A stretch of 64,000 nt of DNA from Deltaproteobacteria bacterium (GTDB lineage Bacteria; Desulfobacterota; Syntrophobacteria; Syntrophobacterales; Syntrophobacteraceae): assembly GCA_012517315.1 (NCBI GenBank), contig JAAYVE010000034.1:1-64000 (forward strand). Reading direction: 5' to 3'. Of the stretch, positions 16,815 through 27,600 are shown one piece after another. Within the stretch, counting starts at the first letter, position 1; each line of letters opens with the position of its first letter. The notes beneath the pieces were generated by a model, which searched no databases, was not told where the DNA came from, and saw only the letters and a program-made list of their open reading frames with translations. The position numbers and the translations under genes were made by a program.

Positions 16815-19568
16815 ATGGCGCCCAAGTACGTATACTTCTTTGGTGGAGGCAGCGCTGAAGGTAATGCTCAGATGAAGGGCCTTCTGGGTGGTAAGGGTGC
16901 GAATCTGGCGGAAATGGCATCCCTCGGGATTCCTGTTCCTCCTGGGTTTACCATCACGACGGAGGTGTGCAAACGCTATTACGAGAGCAATGGTGACTAT
17001 CCTTCTGAACTCAAGGGCCAGGTGGAAGAAGCGCTTCACACGCTGGAGGAGATGATGGGCCGCAAGTTCGGGGATCCCGACAATCCTCTCCTCGTTTCCG
17101 TGCGATCGGGAGCGGCCGCCAGCATGCCGGGCATGATGGACACGGTTTTGAACCTGGGTCTCAATGATCAAACCGTCTGGGGACTTGTGAAGCTGACGGG
17201 GGACGAGCGATTCGCGTTCGACTGCTACCGCAGGTTCATCTCCATGTATGGGGATGTGGTTCTCGGTTTGAAGCCGGAATCCAAGGACGAGCACGACCCA
17301 TTCGACGCCATCCTCGATGAATTGAAGAAAAAGCGGCAAGTGGAATATGACAACGAGCTTTCGGCAGACGATTTGAAAGAACTGGTGGAGCGTTTCAAGT
17401 CCCTGGTGAGAGGCCGCAAGAAATTGGAATTCAGGCAGGACCCCCACGACCAACTCTGGGGTGCCATCACGGCGGTCTTTGGGTCCTGGAACAACCCCAG
17501 GGCGATTGCTTACAGGGAACTCAACAACATCCCGGATGACATGGGAACGGCGGTCAATGTGCAGGCCATGGTTTTTGGGAACCTCGGGGATGACTGCGGT
17601 ACGGGGGTGGCCTTCACCCGGAACCCTGCAACAGGTGAAAACACCTTTTACGGGGAGTACCTCATCAACGCGCAAGGGGAAGACGTTGTGGCGGGCATTC
17701 GCACACCGCAGCCCATCAACAAGGCGCAGAAAGGCGACAGCAACGCCCTTTCCCTGGAAGAATCCATGCCCGAAATCTATGCGCAGCTGGAACAGGTTCG
17801 CAGCAAGCTTGACCGCCATTACCGGGACATGCAGGATATCGAGTTCACCATCGAACGGGGGAAGCTGTGGATGCTCCAGACGCGCACGGGGAAGCGGACC
17901 GGCTTTGCTTCCTTCAAGATCGCCGTGGATATGGTGAGAGAGGGGATCATCAGCAAACAGGAAGCCCTCATGCGTGTGGACCCGGATCAGCTCAATCAAC
18001 TTCTGCGCCCTACGTTCGACCCCAAGGCCAAGATGGAGGCTATGCGGGATGGTGCGCTTCTCGCCACCGGCTTGAACGCAGGACCTGGGGCCGCCACGGG
18101 GAGGGTGGTTTTCAATGCAGCCGATGCGGAGGAATGGGCCAGAAAAGGGGAAGTGGTCATCCTGGTTCGATTGGAGACATCCCCCGATGACATCCGGGGC
18201 ATGCACGCTTCCCGGGGCATCCTGACCGCCCGTGGCGGAATGACCTCCCATGCGGCACTGGTGGCACGGCAGATGGGTAAGGTGTGTGTTGTGGGTTGCG
18301 GAGCCCTCGAAATCGACTACAGGGCCCGTCGTATGACCATCGGGGACAGGGTGATCCGCGAAGGCCAGTACATTTCTCTGGACGGCACCACCGGGGAAGT
18401 GTTCGCAGGACAGATACCCACCCGACCGTCTGAGATCCTGAGAGTGCTCATCGACAAGAGTCTTGCTCCCCAGAGGTCCCAAGTCTATCAGGACTACGTG
18501 GCATTGCTGGGATGGGCTGACGAGTTCCGGCGGTTGGAGATTTGGACAAATGCCGACCAGCCCAACCAGGCGGAAGAAGCCATCGCCTTCGGTGCGGAGG
18601 GGATCGGGTTGTGCCGCACCGAGCACATGTTTTTCGAAGGGAACCGCATCGATGCCGTTCGGGAGATGATCCTTTCGGAAGAACTGGAAGGGAGAAAGCG
18701 GGCCCTGGCCAAGCTTCTTCCCATGCAAAAAGAGGATTTCAAAGGGATTTTCAGGGTCATGAAGGACAAGCCGGTCACCATCCGCACCCTGGACCCGCCC
18801 CTCCATGAATTCCTGCCCCATGATGAGAAAGACATTCAGAAGCTTGCCGGCAAGATGGGGGTCTCCTTCGACCAGCTTTACGCAAAAGTGGTCAGCCTCC
18901 ACGAGGCAAATCCCATGCTGGGTCACCGTGGGTGCCGGCTGGGAATCGTCTACCCTGAAATCACGGAGATGCAGGCGCGGGCCATCATGGAGGCGGCCTG
19001 TGAGGTGGCAAAAGAGGGTATCGACGTCCATCCGGAAATCATGATTCCTCTTGTGGGGCATGTGAACGAATTGAGGAACCAGCGGAAAGTGGTGGAGAGT
19101 GTGGCTTCGGAAGTGATGAACCAGTATGAAGTGAACATCCCTTACCGGGTGGGGACTATGATAGAAATCCCCCGAGGTGCCATTACGGCGGATGAAATCG
19201 CCCAAGTCGCCGAATTTTTTTCTTTCGGAACCAACGATCTCACGCAAACGGTTTTTGGCATCAGCCGGGACGACGCAGGCAAATTCCTGCCTCCTTACTT
19301 GACGGAGCGCATCTGGGAGAACGATCCTTTTGCCCGTCTCGACCAGGTGGGGGTGGGATCACTCATGCAGATCGCCGTGGAAAAAGGCCGCTCCGTGCGC
19401 CCCAATCTGAAAATCGGCATCTGTGGAGAGCACGGCGGGGAACCGTCCTCCGTCGAATTTTGCCATCGCATCGGATTGGATTATGTCAGTTGTTCGCCGT
19501 ATCGGGTTCCTGTGGCCACGCTGGCCGCCGCCCAAGCGGCTATAAAGGAAAAGATGGCCGGTTCGTAG
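16815..19568 (+). CDS. ppdK: pyruvate, phosphate dikinase
   Basis: 917 residues, slightly longer than the usual ~875-890. Domains in order: N-terminal ATP-grasp ([21 protein letters not shown]), the phosphohistidine domain with catalytic His479 in [15 protein letters not shown], and the C-terminal PEP/pyruvate barrel with [24 protein letters not shown] and the proton-donor Cys893 (YVSCSPYRV). It interconverts pyruvate + ATP + Pi and PEP + AMP + PPi. Placed after the acs genes it plausibly takes acetyl-CoA-derived pyruvate to PEP for gluconeogenesis. Ribosome binding site CAGGAGGG upstream. Confidence 0.97.
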   Translation: MAPKYVYFFGGGSAEGNAQMKGLLGGKGANLAEMASLGIPVPPGFTITTEVCKRYYESNGDYPSELKGQVEEALHTLEEMMGRKFGDPDNPLLVSVRSGAAASMPGMMDTVLNLGLNDQTVWGLVKLTGDERFAFDCYRRFISMYGDVVLGLKPESKDEHDPFDAILDELKKKRQVEYDNELSADDLKELVERFKSLVRGRKKLEFRQDPHDQLWGAITAVFGSWNNPRAIAYRELNNIPDDMGTAVNVQAMVFGNLGDDCGTGVAFTRNPATGENTFYGEYLINAQGEDVVAGIRTPQPINKAQKGDSNALSLEESMPEIYAQLEQVRSKLDRHYRDMQDIEFTIERGKLWMLQTRTGKRTGFASFKIAVDMVREGIISKQEALMRVDPDQLNQLLRPTFDPKAKMEAMRDGALLATGLNAGPGAATGRVVFNAADAEEWARKGEVVILVRLETSPDDIRGMHASRGILTARGGMTSHAALVARQMGKVCVVGCGALEIDYRARRMTIGDRVIREGQYISLDGTTGEVFAGQIPTRPSEILRVLIDKSLAPQRSQVYQDYVALLGWADEFRRLEIWTNADQPNQAEEAIAFGAEGIGLCRTEHMFFEGNRIDAVREMILSEELEGRKRALAKLLPMQKEDFKGIFRVMKDKPVTIRTLDPPLHEFLPHDEKDIQKLAGKMGVSFDQLYAKVVSLHEANPMLGHRGCRLGIVYPEITEMQARAIMEAACEVAKEGIDVHPEIMIPLVGHVNELRNQRKVVESVASEVMNQYEVNIPYRVGTMIEIPRGAITADEIAQVAEFFSFGTNDLTQTVFGISRDDAGKFLPPYLTERIWENDPFARLDQVGVGSLMQIAVEKGRSVRPNLKIGICGEHGGEPSSVEFCHRIGLDYVSCSPYRVPVATLAAAQAAIKEKMAGS

Positions 19569-19755
19569 GAAGTTTTTCCTCGATGGATTGGTTGGACCAT
19601 ATGCCCAGAAAACATTTGAAGAAATAGTTCCTCCCGCGGTTTCTTGCCGATGCGGTTGCCCCAACTCCGGTCCCATGGCAGAGGGGGCGGCGGTTTGCAA
19701 GAGGCACAGCTCGATCGGTGTTTCTCACGTCAACCCTGAGCATTGGAGACAGACC

Positions 19756-20688
19756 ATGGAACGCCCCATTCGCCTACGACGCTCGATTCTCTCCGTGCCC
19801 GCCAACCGCGGGAAGATGGTTCAGAAAGCGTTCACGCTCCCCGTGGATTTTCTCATGTTGGACCTGGAAGACAGCGTTCCTGTTCCTGAAAAGGAAGATG
19901 CCCGAAGTCACGTGGTCCAGGCGCTCAAGGAACAGGACTGGCAAGGGAGGGTCCGTGCATATCGCATCAACGCCATGGATACCCCCTTTGCCTATCGTGA
20001 CATCATCGATATCGTCGAGGCCGCAGGAGACCGAGTGGACGTGATCGTGGTTCCGAAGGTCAACCATCCGGCGGAGATCAAGGCCATCGACTACCTGCTC
20101 ACTCAAATTGAGATGCGCATGGGTTTTCGGAATTCCATCGGCCTGGAGGCTTCCATAGAGACCGCCGAGGGGATGCTGCGGGTGGAGGAGATCGCTTTCA
20201 GTTCTCCCCGATTGGAGGCCTTGGTGTTCGGGGTCGCAGATTACAGTGCTTCCCTCACCATGATGAGCAAGGGGGTGAGCGGCCACGGGGACGCCGAAGA
20301 GTTCTACCCGGGTCATCGCTGGCACTTTCCCCTGAGCCGAATGGCCATGGCGGCCAAAGCGGCGGGACTTGCGGCCATTGACGCGCCTTACGGGAACTAC
20401 AAGGATCCCGACGGACTCAAGAAGTCATGCCTTTTGAGCGCAGCCCTTGGGTATGACGGCAAGTGGGCCATTCATCCGGATCAATTGGGTGTCATCAACG
20501 AGATGTACACCCCTGCCGTCGAGGACGTGGAAAGGTCCCGGCGGATCCTCGAAGCGTACGGGCAAGCCCAGAAGGAGGGTTGCGGCTCCTTGGCCATGGA
20601 CGGAAAAATGGTGGATGCCGCTTCCATCCGTGTGGCGCAGGTCATCTGCTCCCAATGGGAAGCCATCAGTAAGCGGGAAAAACGATAG
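19756..20688 (+). CDS. HpcH/HpaI-family CoA-ester lyase (malyl-CoA/citramalyl-CoA lyase-like)
   Basis: 310 residues from the ATG at 19756 (GGAG 7 nt upstream). Family marks: RRSILSVPANRGKMVQKA, VDFLMLDLEDSVPVPEKEDAR, VIVVPKVNHPAEI, the metal-ligand Glu and Asp blocks GLEASIETAEGM and LVFGVADYSASL, and KWAIHPDQLGVINE. Enzymes of this family cleave or form beta-hydroxyacyl-CoA esters such as malyl-CoA or citramalyl-CoA; the substrate cannot be told from sequence. Its stop is only 8 nt before the ATG of the histidine kinase. Confidence 0.88.
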   Translation: MERPIRLRRSILSVPANRGKMVQKAFTLPVDFLMLDLEDSVPVPEKEDARSHVVQALKEQDWQGRVRAYRINAMDTPFAYRDIIDIVEAAGDRVDVIVVPKVNHPAEIKAIDYLLTQIEMRMGFRNSIGLEASIETAEGMLRVEEIAFSSPRLEALVFGVADYSASLTMMSKGVSGHGDAEEFYPGHRWHFPLSRMAMAAKAAGLAAIDAPYGNYKDPDGLKKSCLLSAALGYDGKWAIHPDQLGVINEMYTPAVEDVERSRRILEAYGQAQKEGCGSLAMDGKMVDAASIRVAQVICSQWEAISKREKR

Positions 20689-20696
20689 TCAGCAAC

Positions 20697-22319
20697 ATGG
20701 AACTTGCAGACAAATCCTTGCTGCCGAAGCCCATAAATCCCTGGGCGGAATATCGGCGTCAGCATGATGAACTCCAGATCCTTTTCGACATTTCGTCGGC
20801 CCTTCACTCATCCCCTCATCTGGAGGACGTGCTTCAGCGGGCCCTGACATCCATCTCGGGGACCCTGAAGCTGAAAATGGCTGCTTTGTACCTGGTTAAA
20901 GAAGTCTTTGACGATTACTGGCTGCTGGAATTGGCCGCTCACCACGGTTTCACCGCAACGCTCATCAACTGCATCCAATCCCTTTCCATTTCCACGGAAG
21001 TGATCAATCGCTTCTATTACCTGAAACCCGTCAAATGGTTTCCCACGCGCAAGCTTGTTTTCGCCAAGCTCCGGGAGCGCATGGACGAGGTGAATGTGCA
21101 GGAAATCATCTGCATTGCCCTCATGACCCAGAAACGGGTGCTCGGCCTGCTTTACGTCACCAACGACCAGTTGATGCTTGGTCGTGAGAAGCGGGAGTTT
21201 CTCTCGACAATCGGTCACATGATCGGAGTGGCTATCGAGAACGCGAAGCTCTTTGAATCCGTGGAACGGGCGAAGAGCGAACTGGAGATCACCTTCGACG
21301 CCATTCAGCACAGCATTTTCATCATCGATCCGAAACTCCAGGTCCTCCGGGTGAACAAGACCAGCGAGACGATTTACGGAAAGGGCGAATCAATTGTTGG
21401 AAGGAAATACACAAAGGTCCTCTACAATCAGGATCATCCCCATCCGGAATGCCCCATCTGGGCATGCTTGTGGAGAGCCGAACCGGTCCGGCGGGAAGGC
21501 CCCCACCCCCGGTGGGGCGGCTATTATCACTATTACGCATTCCCTGTTCTGAACAAAGCGGGAACACTCGAGAGAGTGGTTTACTATGAAAAGGATATGA
21601 CGGAAGCCCGGAAGCTGGAACAGAGGATGCACCAGTCCGAACGTTTGAAAGCTCTGGGTACGCTGGCTGCCGGTATCGCCCACGAGATACGCAATCCATT
21701 GGCAACAATCAATTTCAACACCCAGTTGCTCCATCGGGAGCTTGCGCTGGAACCGAGCCAGGCGCAGATGTTCCAGGACATTTTTCTCGAGATCAAGAAG
21801 ATCGATCGCATAGTGCAGCAGGTGCTCCAGTTTGCGAAGCCGAGGGAACCCCAGTTCCTCCCCAATCAGCTGAATGAGGTGGTGCAATACTGCCAGGACC
21901 TGTCCAAAGCTTACCTGCGAAAGACCAAAATCGAATTTGTCACCGAACTGGCCGAAGACATTCCTCCCTTGGTCATGGACTTCAACCAGATCAGCCAGGT
22001 GATCATGAATCTCCTCATCAATGCCATTGAAGCCATGCCCGACGGAGGGCGAATCACTCTCAAGACCTACCGGCAACAGGATTCCATGAGCGTCGTGTTC
22101 GAGGTGTGCGACACGGGGCCGGGCATCATGGATGAGGACCGAGAAAGGATCTTCGATCCCTTCTTCACGAGGAAATCCGAGGGGACCGGTTTGGGGCTGA
22201 GCATCTCCCGCCAGATACTGGAAAAGCACGGGGCCTTCATCGAAATGGAGAGCCCGGCGGGGGGTGGCGCAATCTTCCGGGTCGTTTTCCCCGAATCCGC
22301 AGAATCGCCCCCCCGTTGA
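20697..22319 (+). CDS. soluble sensor histidine kinase (GAF-PAS-HisKA-HATPase, NtrB-like)
   Basis: 540 residues with no membrane segments. A GAF domain covers about 25-185 and a PAS domain about 195-305 (DAIQHSIFIIDPKLQVLRVNK). The HisKA box has the phospho-acceptor His329 (GIAHEIRNPL). The ATPase has its N box (IMNLLINAIEAMPDGG), G1 (VCDTGPGI) and F/G2 boxes (FDPFFTRKSEGTGLGLSISRQIL). The PAS region holds an unusual Cys/His-rich insert (NQDHPHPECPIWACLWR) that might bind metal or haem (inference). No response regulator is adjacent; the architecture fits kinases that partner with sigma-54 activators. Confidence 0.92.
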   Translation: MELADKSLLPKPINPWAEYRRQHDELQILFDISSALHSSPHLEDVLQRALTSISGTLKLKMAALYLVKEVFDDYWLLELAAHHGFTATLINCIQSLSISTEVINRFYYLKPVKWFPTRKLVFAKLRERMDEVNVQEIICIALMTQKRVLGLLYVTNDQLMLGREKREFLSTIGHMIGVAIENAKLFESVERAKSELEITFDAIQHSIFIIDPKLQVLRVNKTSETIYGKGESIVGRKYTKVLYNQDHPHPECPIWACLWRAEPVRREGPHPRWGGYYHYYAFPVLNKAGTLERVVYYEKDMTEARKLEQRMHQSERLKALGTLAAGIAHEIRNPLATINFNTQLLHRELALEPSQAQMFQDIFLEIKKIDRIVQQVLQFAKPREPQFLPNQLNEVVQYCQDLSKAYLRKTKIEFVTELAEDIPPLVMDFNQISQVIMNLLINAIEAMPDGGRITLKTYRQQDSMSVVFEVCDTGPGIMDEDRERIFDPFFTRKSEGTGLGLSISRQILEKHGAFIEMESPAGGGAIFRVVFPESAESPPR

Positions 22320-22517
22320 GCATTTGCTCGCCCACTATAGCGAAGAGCGGCTGCATCGCCACGTTGCTTAGCTCAGCCCCCCTCATGGGGAGAGGGAGTT
22401 CCCGATCTATCGGCTACGGGGGCAAAGCCGCTCAGAGCCGGTATTCACTCCATAGCGGCCGACCGGAAGGGGACATTCCACTTGCCCTCAATCCTTGGGA
22501 TTCCGTCAGGTTCTTCC

Positions 22518-24602
22518 ATGAGGAAATCCATCAAGACTCTTATCGTGACCCTGGTGATCGCGTTTGGGCTTTTCCTTCGCCTATCCTGCTTTCTTGACTG
22601 GCGGGAACATGGGGATGTCTATCTTTTTGGAAACGATCCCATCCTCACGACCTTCGATGGATACTACTATTTGCGCTATGCAAGGGACTTGGTGGAGGGG
22701 AATTACGGGCGCGTCGACGAACTCAGAGGGGTTCCCGGGAATCCTTTGCGACCCATCCCCCCACCTCTGCTTTCGGTAGTCACGGCAGCCGTTGCGAGGC
22801 TCTCCGGTGCTTCCGTGGACTGGGTTGCGACATTGATTCCCGCCTATATCGGAGTCCTGCTTTTTTTCCCTCTCTATTTTCTCGCAAGCCGATGGGGGAA
22901 TTTTTTCTCCGCTGTGATCGCCGGACTCATGGGGCTGTCCACGCCGTATTACGTTCGGCGCACCTCTGCCGGTTGGTACGACACCGATTGCGGCGTCGTG
23001 ACTCTGACCATGCTGGCGGTGCTTCTGGCATTTTCCGTCGCGGCCAGTGAAGGGCGCAGAAGGATCGCATGGCTGGGGGCGGCGTTTCTCAACCTTCTGG
23101 TGTTCGTCATGTGGTGGGACCAGGCCCCGGAAGTGACCATGGCCATCTGCGTCATTCCCTTCGTTTCAGCCTACCTTTTTCTCATGGGTCCACGGAAGAG
23201 GGACTTGCTGCCGTTGGTCTCGGTCTTCCTCGTGGTGGGGATCCTGCTGACCCTGTGGAAGGGGATCGGCTTCTGGGAGAATCTCTCCAAAGCCCCCTGG
23301 GATTTGTTTCGATACATTTCCAAGGCGGAGGAACCGCATTTCCCCAACATCGGTCTCACCATTTCCGAGCAGGTGCGGGTGCCTTTGAAAGGGATCGCTG
23401 TTCTCTCGGCGGGCAGTTGGTTCCTCTTTGCCTGCGGTATAATGGGTTTCGGACTTCTCGTGGTCGGGCATCCCCGGAACGGCAGCCTTTTGGCCGTCCC
23501 CATCGGCTTGGGCTTGCTGACCTTTTATGCGAAAAGATTTGCCATCTTTCTGACACCGGTTGTTGCCCTTGGGGTGGGGCACATCTTCTTCCTCCTTTGG
23601 AAGTTGGCCTACGAAACGAGGCCCAATTGGTTCTGGAAAGGGGTGTTCTGCCTGGCATGCGCAGGAATGGTCCATGGTATCTGGATGGTCGGTGTCATGA
23701 TTCTTGCGGGCAGGTATCAGCCCGTTGAGCCGCCGCGGGTGGTGGAGGGTCTCGTACTGGCGCAGCAGGACACGCCTGAGAACAGTGTCGTGTGGGCTTG
23801 GTGGGACCACGGGTATCCCGTCATGTACTGGAGCAGGCGAGGCACGATCAGCGACGGTGCCTTCCACGGGGGGGAACTCTCCGTAGTGGGAGCCTTTCCC
23901 TTCGTGACCTCATCTTACAGACAGTCGGCGAACTGGATGCATTTCCACGTGGCAAGGGGTCTGGAGGGTTTTCAGAAGATCTATGAAAGAGTCGGGAGCG
24001 TACCTGCCGGGATGGCCCTGATCAAGGCCATCCTGGCGGCGGGTCCTGAGAAGTGCAGGGAGTTTCTCCGGAGAGCGCAGCTGGAACCGGAGGCCGAGTG
24101 GATTGCTTTCTTCTTTCCTCCACGAGACTCGAGAAAGCCCGTTTATCTGCTGGTGGATGAACGCTTGGTGGGCACCAGTTACTGGTGGTATTGGCTGGGA
24201 TCCTGGGATCCGGAAAAAAAGGAGGGAACCCATCCCGTCTTCAGGTCGTTTGCCGGTGTGAAGCAGGATGGGAAGGATCTCACCGGGACACCTCCCTTCA
24301 CTGTGGACCTCGAAGAAGGACTCTTTGAGTCCGGCAAGGTCTCCCTTCCCATTTCCCGCATTGTCTTCTTTGACGGCAGCAGTTGGCAATCCATGAACTA
24401 CCCGGGGGATGGCCTGGTCTTTCAATATGATGACAAGACCGGCTGGGGGGCGCTGTGTTCACCGGAGGTTTTCGAGTCTGTCTTCAACAAGCTCTTCTTT
24501 CTTCGAATGGCGGATGTGCGCTATTTCAAGCCCACCCGCCTCAAGACATCCTCTTTCCAGCTTTGGGAGGTCCATGGGGAACTGCCCCCCAGTGTGGAGT
24601 GA
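22518..24602 (+). CDS. STT3/PglB-type oligosaccharyltransferase
   Basis: 694 residues; about a dozen N-terminal transmembrane segments and a C-terminal periplasmic domain. The catalytic marks of the family are all visible: Asp47 in TTFDGYYYLRYARD, the D-x-D of GWYDTDCG (155-157), the TISE form of the TIXE motif (281-284) and WWDHG (428-432), the variant of WWDYG that binds the acceptor Ser/Thr. By family it moves a lipid-linked oligosaccharide to Asn of exported proteins. No glycosyltransferase or flippase genes are in the window. The start could instead be the TTG at 22482, which has the better ribosome site (GGAAGGGG). Confidence 0.88.
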   Translation: MRKSIKTLIVTLVIAFGLFLRLSCFLDWREHGDVYLFGNDPILTTFDGYYYLRYARDLVEGNYGRVDELRGVPGNPLRPIPPPLLSVVTAAVARLSGASVDWVATLIPAYIGVLLFFPLYFLASRWGNFFSAVIAGLMGLSTPYYVRRTSAGWYDTDCGVVTLTMLAVLLAFSVAASEGRRRIAWLGAAFLNLLVFVMWWDQAPEVTMAICVIPFVSAYLFLMGPRKRDLLPLVSVFLVVGILLTLWKGIGFWENLSKAPWDLFRYISKAEEPHFPNIGLTISEQVRVPLKGIAVLSAGSWFLFACGIMGFGLLVVGHPRNGSLLAVPIGLGLLTFYAKRFAIFLTPVVALGVGHIFFLLWKLAYETRPNWFWKGVFCLACAGMVHGIWMVGVMILAGRYQPVEPPRVVEGLVLAQQDTPENSVVWAWWDHGYPVMYWSRRGTISDGAFHGGELSVVGAFPFVTSSYRQSANWMHFHVARGLEGFQKIYERVGSVPAGMALIKAILAAGPEKCREFLRRAQLEPEAEWIAFFFPPRDSRKPVYLLVDERLVGTSYWWYWLGSWDPEKKEGTHPVFRSFAGVKQDGKDLTGTPPFTVDLEEGLFESGKVSLPISRIVFFDGSSWQSMNYPGDGLVFQYDDKTGWGALCSPEVFESVFNKLFFLRMADVRYFKPTRLKTSSFQLWEVHGELPPSVE

Positions 24603-24614
24603 CTCAAACGAAAA

Positions 24615-24650
24615 GACCCTCTCCGCTTTGTGCTCACGGCGGAGAGGGTC
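24615..24650 (-). terminator. terminator of the pilY1 operon
   Basis: GACCCTCTCCGC (24615-24626) and GCGGAGAGGGTC (24639-24650) form a perfect 12-bp stem. Reading the minus strand a TTTTCGTTT run follows, so it ends the pilY1 transcript. It lies between two convergent genes and may also act on the STT3 transcript. Confidence 0.8.
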
Positions 24651-24682
24651 CGATGCTCATTCAAACGAACTGTTGGACTGTG

Positions 24683-27600
24683 TTAATCCTCTTCGTAAGT
24701 CCAACCCTTGATGACGGCCTTCTGGTTTCCTCCTAGATCCACACCCAGCTTGACCAGCCTGGCATCGCTTGTCTGGACAAGGAGGTTTTCCCCCTTGGAA
24801 TCCAGCACGGGACGGCTCGGCATGCCGGATCCCAGACTGACTTTGACAGCTCCCACCTCAGCAGGGGGAGTACTGGACCAGGTGCCCGTTTTGGCGTCGC
24901 GGTAACGCACCACCACACCTCCGCCTTCCACGATGGGCACGTGGCTGAGGGGACGGCACATGTAGTCGAGGACGTAAAGGTAGGCGGTGCCGCTGGGAAC
25001 ACACGGGTCCGTACTGGGAACGAAAGTGGTGAAGAAAACGTAGCCGCCGGCAACCAGGGCGGAATCGATGACCCTTTCACCGGGTGTTTCAAAATCGTAC
25101 ATACAGGTGAAGCAATTGTCCCCATCGGCATGGGTGACATTCTGGCCGGAGATCTCTTCGGTTTTCACCCAGCGGTAAGTCCCGGAGGAAGCCCTGCATT
25201 TTTCATGAACTTCGAAAGGAGGCGTGGTGATGGACGTGATCTCCGTGGTGGTGTTGTCACCACAGGGTATGGGCGCGGAGACGTCCTGCATCATGCAGTA
25301 GAAAGTCATGGTCGCGTTATCCGTCCGGTCGTTGCTGGCCTCCGTCACGTCGGTGAACTTTCCCGTTCCGAAAAAGACGCGCAAGTGTCCCGTATCGTCA
25401 AGGGCCGCTACAGGCGTGACGGTGATGGGCTGGCGCGATCCACGAAAAGGATTGGCGTTGGCATTGGTGATCGCCTTTGTCTTCCGGGTGATCATGCAGC
25501 TTGGGGAAGTGGAATTGTCGGAGTAAGTCTCCAGGATGTTGTAGAGTGTGCCGTTGTAATCGCCCGCGAAGAGGACGTCCGTGAAGCCGTCCTGTGTCGC
25601 TCCGTGGGCAATGCTGATCCCCGACTCGTTGAACAGGTCAAAGGCCGCCACGTTGGAAATGGCGTGGGGCAGCACGTAGGTGGCGTTGTCGTTGACGTGA
25701 AAGTAGCCGAGATAATCGGTATCATCCAAGAGCGCAGCCCACGTGGTTTTCCAGAGGTCCGTGCCGGTATCCAGGTCGACGGCGTGAAAGGTGGGATAGT
25801 ATAAGTACTTCCACTCGCTGATCTGCTTGAGGGAAAGAGTCGCGCTGGCATGCACGAGGTCCGGCCTGAATGCGTGAATGCCCCCCCCGAAGAAGGCGAC
25901 GTACGGGTCGTTGGAACCGGTTGTGTTCAGTCGGCCCATGTACGGAAGGGACATGGACAGGGGCGCTGTCTTAAGCAGGTCGTAGTAGGCCGTATATGAG
26001 GCGGCCGCCGTAGACCGGGGAAAATCCTTGAGGAGAGAGTGCTCCCACAGTACGGTGGCATTGTCCGGGTTGGTGATGTCCAGAGCGAAATGGACGTCGC
26101 CCCCTTCCCTTTCCCCTCCCAGCAGGACGGTCCGCCAAAGATCTGCCGTGAGGGAATCCTTGTCGTGGTCGATCCTGGCTTCCCACGCCTGTGGAGAGAG
26201 GTCCACCGTGTAGCGGTGCCTGCAACCCGCGCTGGTTCCATAGGTGGAGACAGCCAGGTCCTGCAGTTCCGAAAGAAGGTTGCTCGGGATATAGGCCCAG
26301 TTCTCCTTCCCAAGGGTGTTGGCTTCCGTGGCGTTGTCCGCCGGGTCGAACACCCATCGGTTCCCCGGGGAATCCCAGATTCCAAGGTTGAAGGCGTGGA
26401 GCATGGCATCATTGCTTCCCACGTAGACCATCTGCTTCCTGTGCTTGTGGTTGGCAAGGTAATTGTAAAAGCAACGATCGTCCGTGACCCCGCTGCCGCA
26501 GTCGAGGTTGGCCGCCTTGCGGGGGACTGAGGCGCGGCTGGGTGCTCCCACCACCACAGGGGTGGAGTACACGATGTCTCCCAGGATCCAGCCGTCCCTG
26601 TCCCGTGTGGCTGTAGCGGTGATATCCTCGCCCCTCGTCCAGTTGAGGGCGATCTCCTGGTCGCCTTCCGATGTGGCGTTTCCGTCCCCGTCGAAATCAA
26701 TGCGATTGCTCATGGGTGTGGCTAGGGAAGTGAGGTTGAGGGGGTTGAAAGCGACCTTGGCGTTGGAGAGCCAGGTGAAAAGGAACCGGTTGAGATGAGT
26801 CTGGCTCCGGAGCCTTTCCCCTCCGTCCCAGCAGTGTCCGTCGGGAAGGTCATTGCAGAAGCGGCTTGGATAGCGGGGATCCTGAAAGCCGTACATTTCA
26901 CCGCTGCAGGCGGTGCCGCTCCAACTGCATCCCGTGATGCTCCTGCACACCGTTTCATCGTTGAAGTCGGAGCATCCGAGATAGGGGCGGTAAGTTTCCA
27001 GGTGTCCCTGCCACGTGTACACGGATGGGTTGGTCTCGTCGTAGGCTTCGAAAGCGGCCCGAACGACAATGTCTCCCTGGTGTACCTCCTGGGTCACAGT
27101 TGCCACGGCACCCGCAGATCCCTCTTTCTGGAGAATCTGCCCGAAGGCCTTGTCCACCGCCTCGAAGAGCTTTGCCGGGTTGGCCACGAAGAAGTAGTTG
27201 TCGGGGTCGGGATCGCTGGACGTGCTGCTTGTCCACTCCATTCTCAGGTCAGGCAGGTTGTTGTTGTTCAGGTCCGTGAACCCACCGTACTTGGCGGCGT
27301 ACCAGAGGGGGGGCTTCAGGTACTGTGCCGTGCCGGTTCCCCCGTTGAATTTCCTCAGGTGGTAGACCCCGCTGGTGCCGGTTGTAGTGCACGAGGCGGT
27401 GGAACCGGTCGTCTTGCACACGCATTCCGTGGCCGGGCTTGTTGGTGTGCACTTGTGCTTGGAATCGTCAAAAACGAAAGTGCTCAGACTCGAATAGAGT
27501 TGCTTGTACATGGCATCGGCATCCGTACCCGTGATGACGTAACCCAATTCCATGGGAGCCCCGGAAGTCTTACGATAAACCCAATTCTCCACGGCCAGTT

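Noticed and set aside
16686-19247. Open frame of over 800 codons opposite ppdK
   Set aside because: Mirror effect of the strongly biased ppdK coding frame; its translation is His/Arg/Pro rich without recognisable domains.
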